Shown: positions 8,810 through 17,660, numbered from the stretch's first letter. The stretch: 64,000 nt of DNA from JBEHWX01 sp048498995 (GCA_048498995.1 JBEHWX010000011.1:27933-91932); one strand, 5' to 3'. The notes: a model not told the origin generated them from the letters alone. Program-made: numbers and translations.

Positions 8810-9018
8810 GACGGGCTCGGAGCACCTCCGACGGTCGCGTGGGAGCGAGGTCGTGAAAAGCGCAGCGCGAAACAACGAAGGGGAGGGGAGAAACGCAAGA
8901 GCGTCCGGTCCCGAAATCACCTGTGTGATCGGAATCGGACGCTCGACATGGAGAATGGGCTCCGTCGCCGCGAGGCGCGGTCGCCGCAAGGCGCTGCCGC
9001 GTGGAGCGGTGTATGCGC

Positions 9019-10671
9019 TCAGAGCGGGATGTTGCCGTGCTTCTTCCAGGGGTTGGAGTCCTGCTTGTTCCGGAGCAGCTCCAGCGCGTGGATCAGGCGG
9101 GGGCGGGTATCGGCCGGCTCTATCACGTCGTCGATGTAGCCGCGCTCGGCAGCCAGGTAGGGGTGGGCGAACTTCTCGCGGTACTCCGCCTCCTTGGCCG
9201 TCAGCGCCGCCTCGGGATCGGCCGCCTCGGAGATCTCCTTCCGGAACAGGATCTCCACGGCCCCCTTGCTCCCCATCACGGCGATCTCAGCCGAGGGCCA
9301 GGCGAAGTTGAAGTCGCCTCGGATATGCTTGCTGTTCATCACGTCGTAGGCGCCGCCGTAGGCCTTGCGGGTGATCACGGTGATCTTCGGCACGGTGGCC
9401 TCGCAGAAGGCGTAGAGCAGTTTTGCTCCATGCTTGATGATGCCGCGCCACTCCTGATCGGTCCCCGGAAGGAATCCCGGAACGTCCTCGAACACCACGA
9501 GCGGGATATTGAAGCAGTCGCAGAAGCGGACGAAGCGCGCCCCCTTCACCGACGCGTCGATATCGAGCACGCCGGCCAGCGACTGCGGCTGGTTGGCCAC
9601 GATGCCGATCGGCTGGCCGCCGAGGCGCGCGAAGCCGACGATGATATTGGGAGCGTAATCCTCGTGGATCTCCAGGAACGAGCGCTCGTCGACGATCCGG
9701 TTGATCACCTCCTTCATGTCGTAGGGGCGATTCGGGTTCTCCGGGATCAGCGCGTTCAGAATGGTGTCCCGCCGATCGGCCGGATCGTCCATGTCGATCA
9801 CCGGCGGCTTCTCCCGGTTGTTCTGCGGCATGTAGCCGAGCATCTTCCGGATCGTCAGCAGCGCGTCGACCTCGTCGGAGGCGGCGAGGTGCGCCACGCC
9901 GGACTTCGAGGCGTGCGTCATGGCGCCGCCGAGCTCCTCCTGCGTCACATCCTCGTGCGTCACCGTCTTGACCACGTTCGGGCCGGTGACGAACATGTAG
10001 CTCGTGTTCCTGACCATCACCACGAAGTCGGTGATGGCGGGGGAGTAGACGGCGCCGCCGGCGCAGGGGCCGAGGATCGCCGAGATCTGCGGCACCACGC
10101 CGGAGGCGAGCGTGTTGCGCAGGAAGATATCGGCGTAGCCGCCGAGCGAGACCACTCCCTCCTGGATGCGGGCGCCGCCGGAATCGTTCAGCCCGATCAC
10201 CGGGGCGCCGATCCGCATCGCCAGATCCATCACCTTGACGATCTTCTCGGCGTGCGCCTCGGAGAGGGAGCCGCCGAAGACCGTGAAGTCCTGCGAGAAG
10301 ACGCAGACGGTCCGGCCGTTGATCGTGCCGGTGCCGGTGACCACGCCGTCGCCGAGGGTGCGCTGCTTGTCCAGGCCGAAGTCCCGCGAGCGATGGCGCA
10401 CGAAGGCATCGATCTCGACGAAGCTCCCCTCGTCGAGCAGCACCTCGAGGCGCTCGCGCGCGGTGAGCTTGCCCTTCTTATGCTGATCGGCGATCCGCTT
10501 CTCGCCGCCGCCGAGCTTCGACTCGCGGCGGAAGCGCTCCATCCGCTGCATCGGGGTTTCCCGCGTCACGGTCCCCGCGCCGCCGTTGGCTCCGTTGATG
10601 CCGGCCCCGTTGGGCAGGTCGCCGTTGGTCTCGATGGCGCGCGCGCCGCCGGCCGTCACATTGTTCTCCAT
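9019..10671 (-). CDS. pccB: acyl-CoA (propionyl-CoA) carboxylase beta subunit
   Basis: A 550-residue carboxyltransferase, full length for the biotin-dependent acyl-CoA carboxylase beta family. The N-terminal half has the acyl-CoA site (FTVFGGSLSEAHAEKIVKVMDLA, then LNDSGGARIQEGVVSLGGY and GPCAGGAVYSPAITDF). The C-terminal half has the carboxybiotin site (FEDVPGFLPGTDQEW, then KAYGGAYDVMNSKHIRGD). It transfers CO2 from carboxybiotin to propionyl- or acetyl-CoA. The alpha/biotin subunit is not in this window. A low-complexity Gly/Asn-rich N-terminal 35 residues precede the domain. Confidence 0.95.
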   Translation of the reverse strand: MENNVTAGGARAIETNGDLPNGAGINGANGGAGTVTRETPMQRMERFRRESKLGGGEKRIADQHKKGKLTARERLEVLLDEGSFVEIDAFVRHRSRDFGLDKQRTLGDGVVTGTGTINGRTVCVFSQDFTVFGGSLSEAHAEKIVKVMDLAMRIGAPVIGLNDSGGARIQEGVVSLGGYADIFLRNTLASGVVPQISAILGPCAGGAVYSPAITDFVVMVRNTSYMFVTGPNVVKTVTHEDVTQEELGGAMTHASKSGVAHLAASDEVDALLTIRKMLGYMPQNNREKPPVIDMDDPADRRDTILNALIPENPNRPYDMKEVINRIVDERSFLEIHEDYAPNIIVGFARLGGQPIGIVANQPQSLAGVLDIDASVKGARFVRFCDCFNIPLVVFEDVPGFLPGTDQEWRGIIKHGAKLLYAFCEATVPKITVITRKAYGGAYDVMNSKHIRGDFNFAWPSAEIAVMGSKGAVEILFRKEISEAADPEAALTAKEAEYREKFAHPYLAAERGYIDDVIEPADTRPRLIHALELLRNKQDSNPWKKHGNIPL

Positions 10672-10861
10672 GCTTCGCTCGGAAATAGGTCCACGTTGTT
10701 TCCGCCCTTTGATCGAACGGCGAAATTACGATTTTGGTCCGCCATTAGAGGCCCTTCCCACGGGGGAATGCCAATAGATACAGAAGGAGTAACGCCGCTC
10801 GGTGAGCCCCTGCCCCGACCCCGGACCGGCGGGATATCGTCCAACAGATCCCCGAACGCCC

Positions 10862-11317
10862 ATGCACGCACATCCGCGATTCCCTGTTCCGCGACCCCGC
10901 GCCCCGATCTTCGGCGCACGCCGGGTCGCGATGATGATCCCCGTGATAGCGATCGCGATCGCCGGCTGCTCGACCCCCTCCGGCGGCGAGAGCGGCATCG
11001 ACCATCTCTCCCTCCGGATCGGCCAGCAGGGGACGGTCTCCGGCGGCTTCACCGTCCGCTTCGACAGCGTGGCGGAGGATTCCCGCTGTCCGACCGGCCT
11101 CCAGTGCGTCTGGGCCGGAAACTGCGTCGTGGCGCTCACCTATACCAGCGGCGACCGGAAGGTCCCCTTCACCCTGGAGTCCTACGACCGTGTGAAGCGG
11201 GACACGATCATCGACAAGCACCGCATCGAGCTGCTCGCCGTCAGCCCGTACCCCGATTCGGTCCATCGCCAGATCCCTCCCGGCGAGTACGTGGTGGAGC
11301 TCGAGACCTACGAATAA
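10862..11317 (+). CDS. small lipoprotein with CPxGxxCVWAG motif
   Basis: 151 residues with a lipoprotein signal ending in IAIAIAGC (Cys at about 38) and a compact beta-type domain. The domain carries SRCPTGLQCVWAGNC, a motif seen in a family of small uncharacterised lipoproteins; the paired cysteines could form disulphides. An alternative start at 10931 (MMIPVIAIAIAGC) would give a shorter but adequate signal. It stands alone between pccB and the metal regulator. The function is unknown. Confidence 0.65.
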   Translation: MHAHPRFPVPRPRAPIFGARRVAMMIPVIAIAIAGCSTPSGGESGIDHLSLRIGQQGTVSGGFTVRFDSVAEDSRCPTGLQCVWAGNCVVALTYTSGDRKVPFTLESYDRVKRDTIIDKHRIELLAVSPYPDSVHRQIPPGEYVVELETYE

Positions 11318-11440
11318 CCGCACGGTGCCCCTCGGCCACGCGGCAAGCCCCGGCGGCCCCGCGACGGGTGGGGGAGCATCGGCCCGGTGCCCGAGGCGGG
11401 TTGCGCGGACATCCATCCTCCCGTCCTTTTCGAAGCGGAC

Positions 11441-11470
11441 TTGCCAAGTGATGTCAGCATTGCTTATCTT
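11441..11470 (+). promoter_or_regulatory. promoter of the metal-regulator gene
   Basis: TTGCCA (11441-11446), 18-bp spacer, TATCTT (11465-11470). The implied transcription start near 11477 would leave only a few nucleotides before the ATG at 11482, and I see no Shine-Dalgarno motif, so the mRNA could be nearly leaderless. Confidence 0.5.
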
Positions 11471-11475
11471 CGAAC

Positions 11476-11489
11476 TTAAGTATGCTTAA
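11476..11489 (+). promoter_or_regulatory. DtxR/MntR-type operator overlapping the start
   Basis: Inverted repeat TTAAG-TATG-CTTAA, where the central ATG is the start codon of the repressor gene. Spacing and AT-rich arms resemble DtxR-family boxes (TTAGG/CCTAA type). It lies immediately after the predicted -10, so metal-bound repressor would block initiation: autoregulation. Confidence 0.5.
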
Positions 11490-12213
11490 AATAGAAGTTA
11501 ACGCTACTGTCGAAGATTACCTTCGCTCCCTCTATAGGCTGGAGGCGCGCAACGGGAAGGCATCCAACACCGAGCTGGCCAAGGATCTGAACGTCTCGGC
11601 CGCGGCGGTCACCGACATGGTGCGGCGGCTTGCCGATCAGGGACTTCTGGAGTATCGTCCCTACCAGGGGGCGAAGCTTACCAAGACCGGGATGGATATC
11701 GCCACCGGGATCACCCGGCGGCATCGGCTCTGGGAGGTGTTCCTGATCAAGTATCTCGGGTTCGCCTGGGATCAGGTTCACGCCCTGGCCGATCAGCTGG
11801 AGCATATCAGCTCGGAGGAGCTGATCGACCGGCTCGATCAGTTCCTCGGCTGCCCGACGCACGATCCGCATGGCGATCCGATCCCGACCAAGGAGGGGGT
11901 GGTCCCGAAATCGACCCTGGTGCCGATCAGTTCGCTGGAGCCGGGGGAGAGCGGGGTGATCGAACGGGTGAGCGACGAGTTTCCGGAGCTGCTCCGCTAT
12001 GCCTCATCGGTCGGCCTGTCGATCAAGACGCCGGTGCAGGTGATCGAGCGGATCTCCTTCGACGGCTCGGTCAGGCTGGTGGCCAGCGGCCGGGAGTCGG
12101 TGATCTCCGAAAAGCTCGCCGAGAGCGTCTTCGTCGATGCTCCCGGGCGCACCGAGCGCGGCCCATCGGCCCCGAGGCGCGCCGCCGGACGCCAGGCCGG
12201 ACGCAAGCGCTGA
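11482..12213 (+). CDS. mntR: DtxR/MntR-family metal-dependent repressor
   Basis: A 243-residue three-domain protein. The N-terminal winged HTH is VEDYLRSLYRLEARNGKASNTELAKDLNVSAAAVTDMVRRLADQGLLEY (residues 10-58). The metal-binding dimerisation domain has RRHRLWEVFL, DQVHALADQLEHIS and the HDPHGDPIP end. The C-terminal SH3/FeoA-like domain is LEPGESGVIERVSDEFPELLRYASSVGL. The last 25 residues are basic and disordered. It is a Mn/Fe-responsive repressor by family and heads the uptake genes downstream; manganese is an inference. A palindrome overlaps its start codon. Confidence 0.88.
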   Translation: MLKIEVNATVEDYLRSLYRLEARNGKASNTELAKDLNVSAAAVTDMVRRLADQGLLEYRPYQGAKLTKTGMDIATGITRRHRLWEVFLIKYLGFAWDQVHALADQLEHISSEELIDRLDQFLGCPTHDPHGDPIPTKEGVVPKSTLVPISSLEPGESGVIERVSDEFPELLRYASSVGLSIKTPVQVIERISFDGSVRLVASGRESVISEKLAESVFVDAPGRTERGPSAPRRAAGRQAGRKR

Positions 12214-12264
12214 TGGGGAGAGTGAACGAACCTTGGATCTCGACAGTAACGTGAACGACTGGGA

Positions 12265-12747
12265 ATGAAACGGATACTCTTTCTCGACGATGACCCGAAA
12301 CGGATAGATGAGTTCCGGGAGCGGATCGGAAAGCTCGATGATCTGGATGTGACGATCGTCGAGACCGCCCACGAGTGCATCGCGCACCTCGGCCGGCGGC
12401 GCTTCGATCTGGTCCTCCTCGATCACGATCTGGGAGGGGAGACCTTCTGCGACTCCGACCGCGAGGACTGCGGCATGGAGGTGGTCCGCTGGCTCAAGCA
12501 GAACCGCGGATCGCATGGCGCGTTCATCGTGCATACCATGAACGCGGTGGCCGCGGCGACCATGTACTTCGAGCTGATCGGCATGGAGTTCCCGACGGCG
12601 CAGGCACAGTTCGGCTCGCAGGAGTTCTACGCCAATCTCTACGCGATGATCGGCCGGCGTCCGCGCTCCAAGAGCGCGACCAAGCCGCAGAAATCGCTCG
12701 GCGAAAAAGTCTCCGACTATTTCCGCTCGCTCCGGCTCCGCCGGTAG
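12265..12747 (+). CDS. cREC-type receiver domain protein
   Basis: 160 residues. It is receiver-like with ILFLDDDPKR at the N-terminus, the acceptor Asp in LVLLDHDLGGETFCDSDREDCGMEVVRWL and no output domain. The HDLGG plus downstream DRExxGMEVV pattern matches the cyclic-phosphate-processing receiver (cREC) family proposed from comparative genomics, not standard two-component receivers. It lies 52 bp after mntR on the same strand and may share its promoter. The role in metal uptake is unknown. Confidence 0.7.
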   Translation: MKRILFLDDDPKRIDEFRERIGKLDDLDVTIVETAHECIAHLGRRRFDLVLLDHDLGGETFCDSDREDCGMEVVRWLKQNRGSHGAFIVHTMNAVAAATMYFELIGMEFPTAQAQFGSQEFYANLYAMIGRRPRSKSATKPQKSLGEKVSDYFRSLRLRR

Positions 12748-13046
12748 CGGGCACGGCCCGATCCCGATCGACAACGATGAGCCGGCCGGATCCCCGTGAC
12801 GGGGGAGCCCGCGCCGATACCAGGGCGAGCGCCGCGACGCGCTTGTCGGGGCTCGTCATTGCCCGAACGGAAACCGGCGCCGAGGCCGCATGGCCCCCGA
12901 TCCTCCTCACGCCCGAAGGAGCGATCCACGCCGTGCCGGCATCTCCTGACTGCCGCGGACCCCGATGGCGTCCGCGCGGCTCGATCATCGATATCGTCCC
13001 CGGCCGCCCGATCCGCGTGGCCAGGGACGCAAGGAGTTCTTCGCAC
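12748..13046 (+). other. spacer before mntA, no gene seen
   Basis: 299 bp of high-GC sequence. Open frames continue into mntA, but their translations are Arg/Pro-rich and lack domains. AAGGAG at 13031-13036 serves as the ribosome-binding site of the following gene. I found no second TTAAG/CTTAA box. Confidence 0.4.
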
Positions 13047-13976
13047 ATGAGGATTCGCACACTGATCCTTCTGGTCGCGGCAGGCCTCGTCGGCTCACTC
13101 GCGGCGGGCTGCGGCGGCCGGTCGGAGAAAGCGGCGGGAGACCGACCCACGATCGTCGTCACCACCGGCATGATCGCCGACGTGGTGCGCAACGTGGCCG
13201 GAGCGCGCGCCGATGTCGAGGCGCTGATGGGCCCCGGCGTCGATCCCCATCTCTACAAGGCCACCCAGGGAGATCTCTCCCGTCTGACCGGCGCGGATAT
13301 CGTCTTCTACAACGGACTTCATCTGGAAGGGAAGATGGTGGACGTGCTCGAGAAGCTCGGCGCGCACAAGCCGGTGGTGGCCGTGGCCGTCGGCATCGAT
13401 TCGAGCAAGCTCCGCCGCCCGCCTGAGTTCAAGGGGGCCTACGATCCCCACATCTGGTTCGACGTCCAGCTCTGGACCGGCGCGGTCCGGGCCGTCGATT
13501 CGGTGCTGGAGAAGCACTACCCGGAGCACGCCGCGGAGTTCCGCAAGAACGCCACCGCCTATATCGCCCGCCTCGATTCGCTTCACGCCTGGGTCGGCGT
13601 CGAGATCGCGACGATCCCGGAGGATCGCCGCGTGCTCGTCACCGCGCACGATGCCTTCGGCTACTTCGGCCGCGCCTATCATATCGAAGTGAAGGGACTC
13701 CAGGGCATCAGCACCGTCTCGGAATACGGACTGTCGGATATCTCCGCGCTCGTCGACCTGATCGTCACGCGGCAGATCAAGGCGGTCTTCGTCGAGTCGA
13801 GCGTGCCACGTCGGTCGATCGAGGCGGTGGTGCAGGGGTGCTCGGCGCGCGGACATCAGGTCGCCATCGGCGGAACGCTCTACTCCGACGCCATGGGGGC
13901 CGCCGGCACGCCGGACGGCACCTACATTGGCATGGTGAGCGCCAACGTCACCAAGATCGTGAAGGCGCTGCGATGA
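13047..13976 (+). CDS. mntA: metal ABC transporter substrate-binding lipoprotein
   Basis: A 309-residue TroA/PsaA/ZnuA-family solute-binding protein, with lipobox LAAGC near residue 22. The metal ligands of the family are visible: His in GVDPHLYKAT, His in YDPHIWFD, His in VTAHDAFGYFG, and a C-terminal acidic residue in GGTLYSDAMG. There is no His-rich loop of the ZnuA type, which favours Mn/Fe, but metal choice is not provable here. AAGGAG at 13031-13036 gives the start. Its stop overlaps the ATPase start (ATGA at 13973). Confidence 0.92.
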   Translation: MRIRTLILLVAAGLVGSLAAGCGGRSEKAAGDRPTIVVTTGMIADVVRNVAGARADVEALMGPGVDPHLYKATQGDLSRLTGADIVFYNGLHLEGKMVDVLEKLGAHKPVVAVAVGIDSSKLRRPPEFKGAYDPHIWFDVQLWTGAVRAVDSVLEKHYPEHAAEFRKNATAYIARLDSLHAWVGVEIATIPEDRRVLVTAHDAFGYFGRAYHIEVKGLQGISTVSEYGLSDISALVDLIVTRQIKAVFVESSVPRRSIEAVVQGCSARGHQVAIGGTLYSDAMGAAGTPDGTYIGMVSANVTKIVKALR

Positions 13977-14851
13977 GCACCGAGCAGACGCCGGGCGCCG
14001 ACGCGCCACGCACCGGAGCCTCGCCGGAAGGCGCTCCGAACGCCGTTCCGAATGCCGTACCGAGCGCCGGGGCGGGACCCTCGCCGCTGGAAGTTCACGA
14101 CCTCACCGTCTCCTACAACCGTAGACCGGTGCTCTGGGATATCGACTTCTCGGTGCCGGAGGGGAAGCTGATCGGCATCGTGGTGACAAACGGCGTCGTC
14201 AAGTCCACCCTGATCAGGGGGATCATGGGACTGGTGCCGCTGGCCAGCGGCTACGTCAGGCTCTTCGGCCACGAGCTGGCCGACGTGCGCCGCCGCGTGG
14301 GCTACGTGCCGCAGCGGAGCTCCGTGGACTGGGACTTTCCCACCAACGCGCTCGACGTGGTGCTGATGGGACGCTACGGACGCCTCGGGCTCTTCCGTCG
14401 CCCGCGCGCGGCCGACGTCGAGGTGGCGCACGAGGCGCTCCGGAAAGTCGGGATGGCGGAATTCGCCAGGCGACAGATCTCGCAGCTCTCCGGCGGCCAG
14501 CAGCAGCGCGTGTTCATCGCGCGCGCCCTGGCGCAGGATGCCGACATCTATCTGATGGACGAGCCGTTCGTCGGCGTGGACGCGGCTACCGAGGCGGCGA
14601 TCATCGAGCTGCTGCGCGAGATGCGCCGGCAGGGGAAAACCGTCCTCGTGGTCCATCACGATCTCCAGAGCGCTCCCGACTATTTCGACTGGGTGCTCCT
14701 GCTCAACCTACGGATGGTCGCCTTCGGTCCGATCGGCGAGGTGTTCACCGACGAGCTTCTGCAGAAGACCTACGGCGGGCGCCTGAGCCTGTTGAGCGAG
14801 GTGACCGAGCTGATGCGCCAGCAGGCGCGCCAGGGGAGGGACACGCAGTGA
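13973..14851 (+). CDS. mntB: metal ABC transporter ATPase with abnormal P-loop
   Basis: A 292-residue ATP-binding protein of the Mn/Zn/Fe ABC family with an extra about 35-residue Ala/Pro-rich N-terminus. The ABC signature (QLSGGQQQRVFIARALAQ), Walker B (DIYLMDEPFVGVD) and switch His (LVVHHDL) are intact. The Walker A, normally GPNGAGKST, reads VTNGVVKST: three P-loop glycine/alanine positions and the proline are changed while Lys and Ser/Thr remain. It is coupled to both neighbours by 4-bp overlaps. Whether it still hydrolyses ATP is uncertain; see findings. Confidence 0.9.
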   Translation: MSTEQTPGADAPRTGASPEGAPNAVPNAVPSAGAGPSPLEVHDLTVSYNRRPVLWDIDFSVPEGKLIGIVVTNGVVKSTLIRGIMGLVPLASGYVRLFGHELADVRRRVGYVPQRSSVDWDFPTNALDVVLMGRYGRLGLFRRPRAADVEVAHEALRKVGMAEFARRQISQLSGGQQQRVFIARALAQDADIYLMDEPFVGVDAATEAAIIELLREMRRQGKTVLVVHHDLQSAPDYFDWVLLLNLRMVAFGPIGEVFTDELLQKTYGGRLSLLSEVTELMRQQARQGRDTQ

Positions 14852-16146
14852 GCGAACAGGCGATCGTCGATTTCCTCCTGCTGCGCGACCACAACGTGCG
14901 GGTCGTGGTGGTGGGATCGATCCTTCTGGGGATCGGCTCCGCGGTGATCGGGTGCTTCGCGCTGCTGCGAAAGCGCGCGCTGATGGGGGATGCCGTGGCG
15001 CACGCGGTGCTCCCCGGCGTGGCCCTGGCCTTCATGATCACCGGCACCAAGAACGTGGCGGCATTGCTGATCGGCGCGGCGATCGCCGGCTGGATCAGCA
15101 TGCTCGTGATGGACTTCGTGGTCCGCAACAGCCGGCTGCGCGAGGATTCCGCGATCGGCCTGGTGCTGAGCACCTTCTTCGGCCTCGGCATCCTGCTGCT
15201 GACCCACATCCAGAGCAGTGGCGCGGCCAATCAGGCCGGGCTCGACAAGTTCCTTTTCGGACAGGCCGCCTCGCTGCTGGAGGGGGACGTGGTGGTCTTC
15301 GGCTGCGTGAGCCTGTTTCTGATCCTCGGCGTCCTCTTCTTCTACAAGGAGCTGAAGGTGGTATCCTTCGATCCATCCTTCGCGGTGGCGCTCGGCATGC
15401 CGGTGCGATGGATCGAGGTGCTGCTGACCACGATGATCGTGCTGGCGGTGGTGGTGGGCATTCAGGCCGTCGGCGTGGTGCTGATGGCCGCGATGCTGAT
15501 CACGCCGGCGGCGGCGGCGCGCTACTGGACCGAGCGGCTTCCGATCATGCTCGCCGTATCGGCCCTCTTCGGCGCCTTCTCCGGCATCGCCGGCGCGTTC
15601 GTCAGCGACGTGATGCCCCGCATGCCGACCGGACCGTGGATCGTCACCATGGCGACCTTTCTCTTCCTGGTCTCGCTCCTGTTCGCGCCGAAGCGGGGAG
15701 CGGTGGCGCGCGTGCTCCGGCAGCGGGGGAACCGGCGTCGGACCCTCCAGGAGAATATCATGAAGACGATGCACCTGCTGGCCGAGGGCGATCACGAGCC
15801 GGAGCGGCCGCGCACGATCGAGGAGATCCAGGCGCGCCGGAGCGTGCCGACGCGGCTTCTCAAGGGAGGCCTTCGCGCCCTCCGCAAGGGAGGCTACGTG
15901 CTGCCGGTCGGCCAGGGCGCATGGCGCCTGACCGCCGACGGGGAGCGCCAGGGAGCACGCATCACCCGGCTCCATCGGCTGTGGGAAGTCTATCTGACGC
16001 AGTATGTCCAGATCGCCTCGGACCATGTGCACGACGACGCTGAGTCGATCGAGCACGTGCTCACCCCGGAGCTCGAGGAGGCGCTCGAGAAACTGCTGAA
16101 CCGTCCGGAAAGCGACCCGCACGAGCGGCGGATTCCCTACCGCTGA
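14848..16146 (+). CDS. mntC: metal ABC permease fused to DtxR-type domain
   Basis: 432 residues. Residues 1-290 are an ABC-3 family permease (8-9 membrane segments; GDAVAHAVLPGVALAF and FFYKELKVVSFDPSFAVALGM are family hallmarks). After a basic linker, residues 300-432 resemble the C-terminal half of an iron-dependent repressor: a winged-helix remnant (RLLKGGLRALRKGGYVLPVG, AWRLTADG), then ITRLHRLWEVYL, DHVHDDAESIEHVL and SDPHERRIPY. These align with the metal-binding domain of the MntR at 11482. A cytoplasmic metal-sensing tail is inferred. The GTG start overlaps the ATPase stop. Confidence 0.88.
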   Translation: MSEQAIVDFLLLRDHNVRVVVVGSILLGIGSAVIGCFALLRKRALMGDAVAHAVLPGVALAFMITGTKNVAALLIGAAIAGWISMLVMDFVVRNSRLREDSAIGLVLSTFFGLGILLLTHIQSSGAANQAGLDKFLFGQAASLLEGDVVVFGCVSLFLILGVLFFYKELKVVSFDPSFAVALGMPVRWIEVLLTTMIVLAVVVGIQAVGVVLMAAMLITPAAAARYWTERLPIMLAVSALFGAFSGIAGAFVSDVMPRMPTGPWIVTMATFLFLVSLLFAPKRGAVARVLRQRGNRRRTLQENIMKTMHLLAEGDHEPERPRTIEEIQARRSVPTRLLKGGLRALRKGGYVLPVGQGAWRLTADGERQGARITRLHRLWEVYLTQYVQIASDHVHDDAESIEHVLTPELEEALEKLLNRPESDPHERRIPYR

Positions 16147-16234
16147 GCGCCGGCGCCGCCCGACGGCATCATTACCATTCGTTCGCCGCGCCGCCTCGGA
16201 GTGAGGTCGATCCTCTCCGCGGCCGACGCGGATC

Positions 16235-17068
16235 ATGCAACGGAGCATCGTCATGGACCACCTCGCATCCGGGAGCATCTGCGCCCTCGCGTTGATGCTC
16301 GCCGCCGGCGCCCCAGTGCTGGCGACCGACGGCATTCCGGAGATCGAGACCGATCGACCGGACCAGACCGAGACCGCGACCGTGGTGCCTCGGGGCGCCA
16401 TCCAGTTCGAGGGGGGAATCGGCTATGAGCGCGCCGCCGAGCCGATGACCATCGGCGTGACCGCGATCCACTCCACGATCACCACGCCGGACGCGCTCAT
16501 CCGCTACGGCATCGCGACGGGGCTCGAGCTCCGATTCGGGTTCGCCTCCGGCGTGGCCCGGACGCGCATGGATTGCGACGACTGCGGTCAGGCGGTACAC
16601 GTGTTCGATGCCGAGCGCGCACAGGGTGATATCTCCCTCGGCACCAAGGTCCAGCTCATGCAAGGAGAGGGGGCGGGTCCGGATCTGGCCGCCATCCTCG
16701 ACGTGGCCGCCGACACGCGCGAGCTCGACGATCCGGTGGTCGGCCTCAGGCTCTCGGCCGCGCACGATCTGCCGGCCGGCTTCGGACTCGGCGTCAACGT
16801 GGGAGGCTTCTGGCGCGCCGCGGACGATCCGCTAGTCTGGAGCTACACCGGCTCGCTCGGCCACGACATCGCGCCGTCGCTCGGCGGCTTCGTCGAGCTC
16901 TTCGGGGAATCGGCCGGATCGGACGGCTCCTCACTTTCGGCCGATGCCGGGCTCACGCTGCTGCGCGGCCCGAACGTGCGGTTCGACCTCGCGGCCGGGC
17001 TCGGCATCGCGGGATCGGCGCCGGACTATTTCGTCAACGCGGGAGTATCGTTCCGGCTGGTGCCATGA
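16235..17068 (+). CDS. outer-membrane beta-barrel, MetA/phenol-degradation type
   Basis: 277 residues with a signal peptide (ALALMLAAGAPVLA). The mature start IPEIETDRPDQTETATVVPRGAIQFEGGIGYE is the conserved opening of the PF13557-like putative transporter family. The rest is alternating amphipathic strands ending in an aromatic-containing FVNAGVSFRLVP, as expected of a barrel. The start could also be 16253. It lies between the two permease genes, so an outer-membrane role in metal uptake is possible but unproven. Confidence 0.72.
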   Translation: MQRSIVMDHLASGSICALALMLAAGAPVLATDGIPEIETDRPDQTETATVVPRGAIQFEGGIGYERAAEPMTIGVTAIHSTITTPDALIRYGIATGLELRFGFASGVARTRMDCDDCGQAVHVFDAERAQGDISLGTKVQLMQGEGAGPDLAAILDVAADTRELDDPVVGLRLSAAHDLPAGFGLGVNVGGFWRAADDPLVWSYTGSLGHDIAPSLGGFVELFGESAGSDGSSLSADAGLTLLRGPNVRFDLAAGLGIAGSAPDYFVNAGVSFRLVP

Positions 17069-17159
17069 GCGCTGCCGGCGGCGGAACTGAAGCGCCGGTG
17101 CCGTATCATTCCGGCGTCCGAATCCGACCAACAGCAATCATATCCGTGAGGAGCAGCAG

Positions 17160-17660
17160 ATGACATCCGACGAACGGAACGCACTTGTGGCGACATATGG
17201 ACGTGGCCCCCGCCTGCTCGACGAGGCGCTCGAGCGGCTTCCGAGGGAGATGTGGGATTTCAAGCCGGACGCGGATCGGTGGAGCGTCCACGAGATCGTG
17301 ATCCATCTGGCCGACGCCGAGGCGATCGCCTTCGCGCGCTGCCGGAAGCTGATCGCCGAGCCGAGCGCGACGGTGATGACCTACAACCAGGACATCTGGT
17401 CCCAGCGCCTCCAGTATGGCGAGCGGGATCCCGACCTGGCGGTGAATCTGTTCCGCGCGCTCCGCGCCTCCACGCACGAGCTGCTGACCTCGCTCTCCAG
17501 CGAGATCTGGACAACGGCCATCGTGCACCATCCCGAGCGGGGGCTGATCACGCTGGACGACTGGCTTGTCGGCAGCGTGCATCACCTGAGCATTCACCTG
17601 GCGCAGATGCGGGAGAACCATCGCCTCCACGAAGGGGAGAGCGCCCCGCAGCGCGCCTGA
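17160..17660 (+). CDS. DinB/YfiT-like four-helix protein
   Basis: 166 residues matching the DinB superfamily. It has the N-terminal RLLDEALERLPREMWDFKPDADRWSVHEIVIHLADAEAIAFAR, with a metal-ligand His in IVIHLADAE, and C-terminal HHLSIHLAQMRE supplying the remaining His ligands. This family includes metal-dependent hydrolases and thiol transferases; the substrate is unknown. It is preceded by a purine-rich GAGGAGCAGCAG at about 17147-17158. Confidence 0.8.
   Translation: MTSDERNALVATYGRGPRLLDEALERLPREMWDFKPDADRWSVHEIVIHLADAEAIAFARCRKLIAEPSATVMTYNQDIWSQRLQYGERDPDLAVNLFRALRASTHELLTSLSSEIWTTAIVHHPERGLITLDDWLVGSVHHLSIHLAQMRENHRLHEGESAPQRA

Noticed and set aside
8078..8989. A 303-codon minus-strand frame opposite the hypothetical gene at 8093
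   Set aside because: The plus frame has AAGGAG and overlaps the previous gene; the minus frame has no ribosome-binding site and a shadow-like composition. Not fully excluded.
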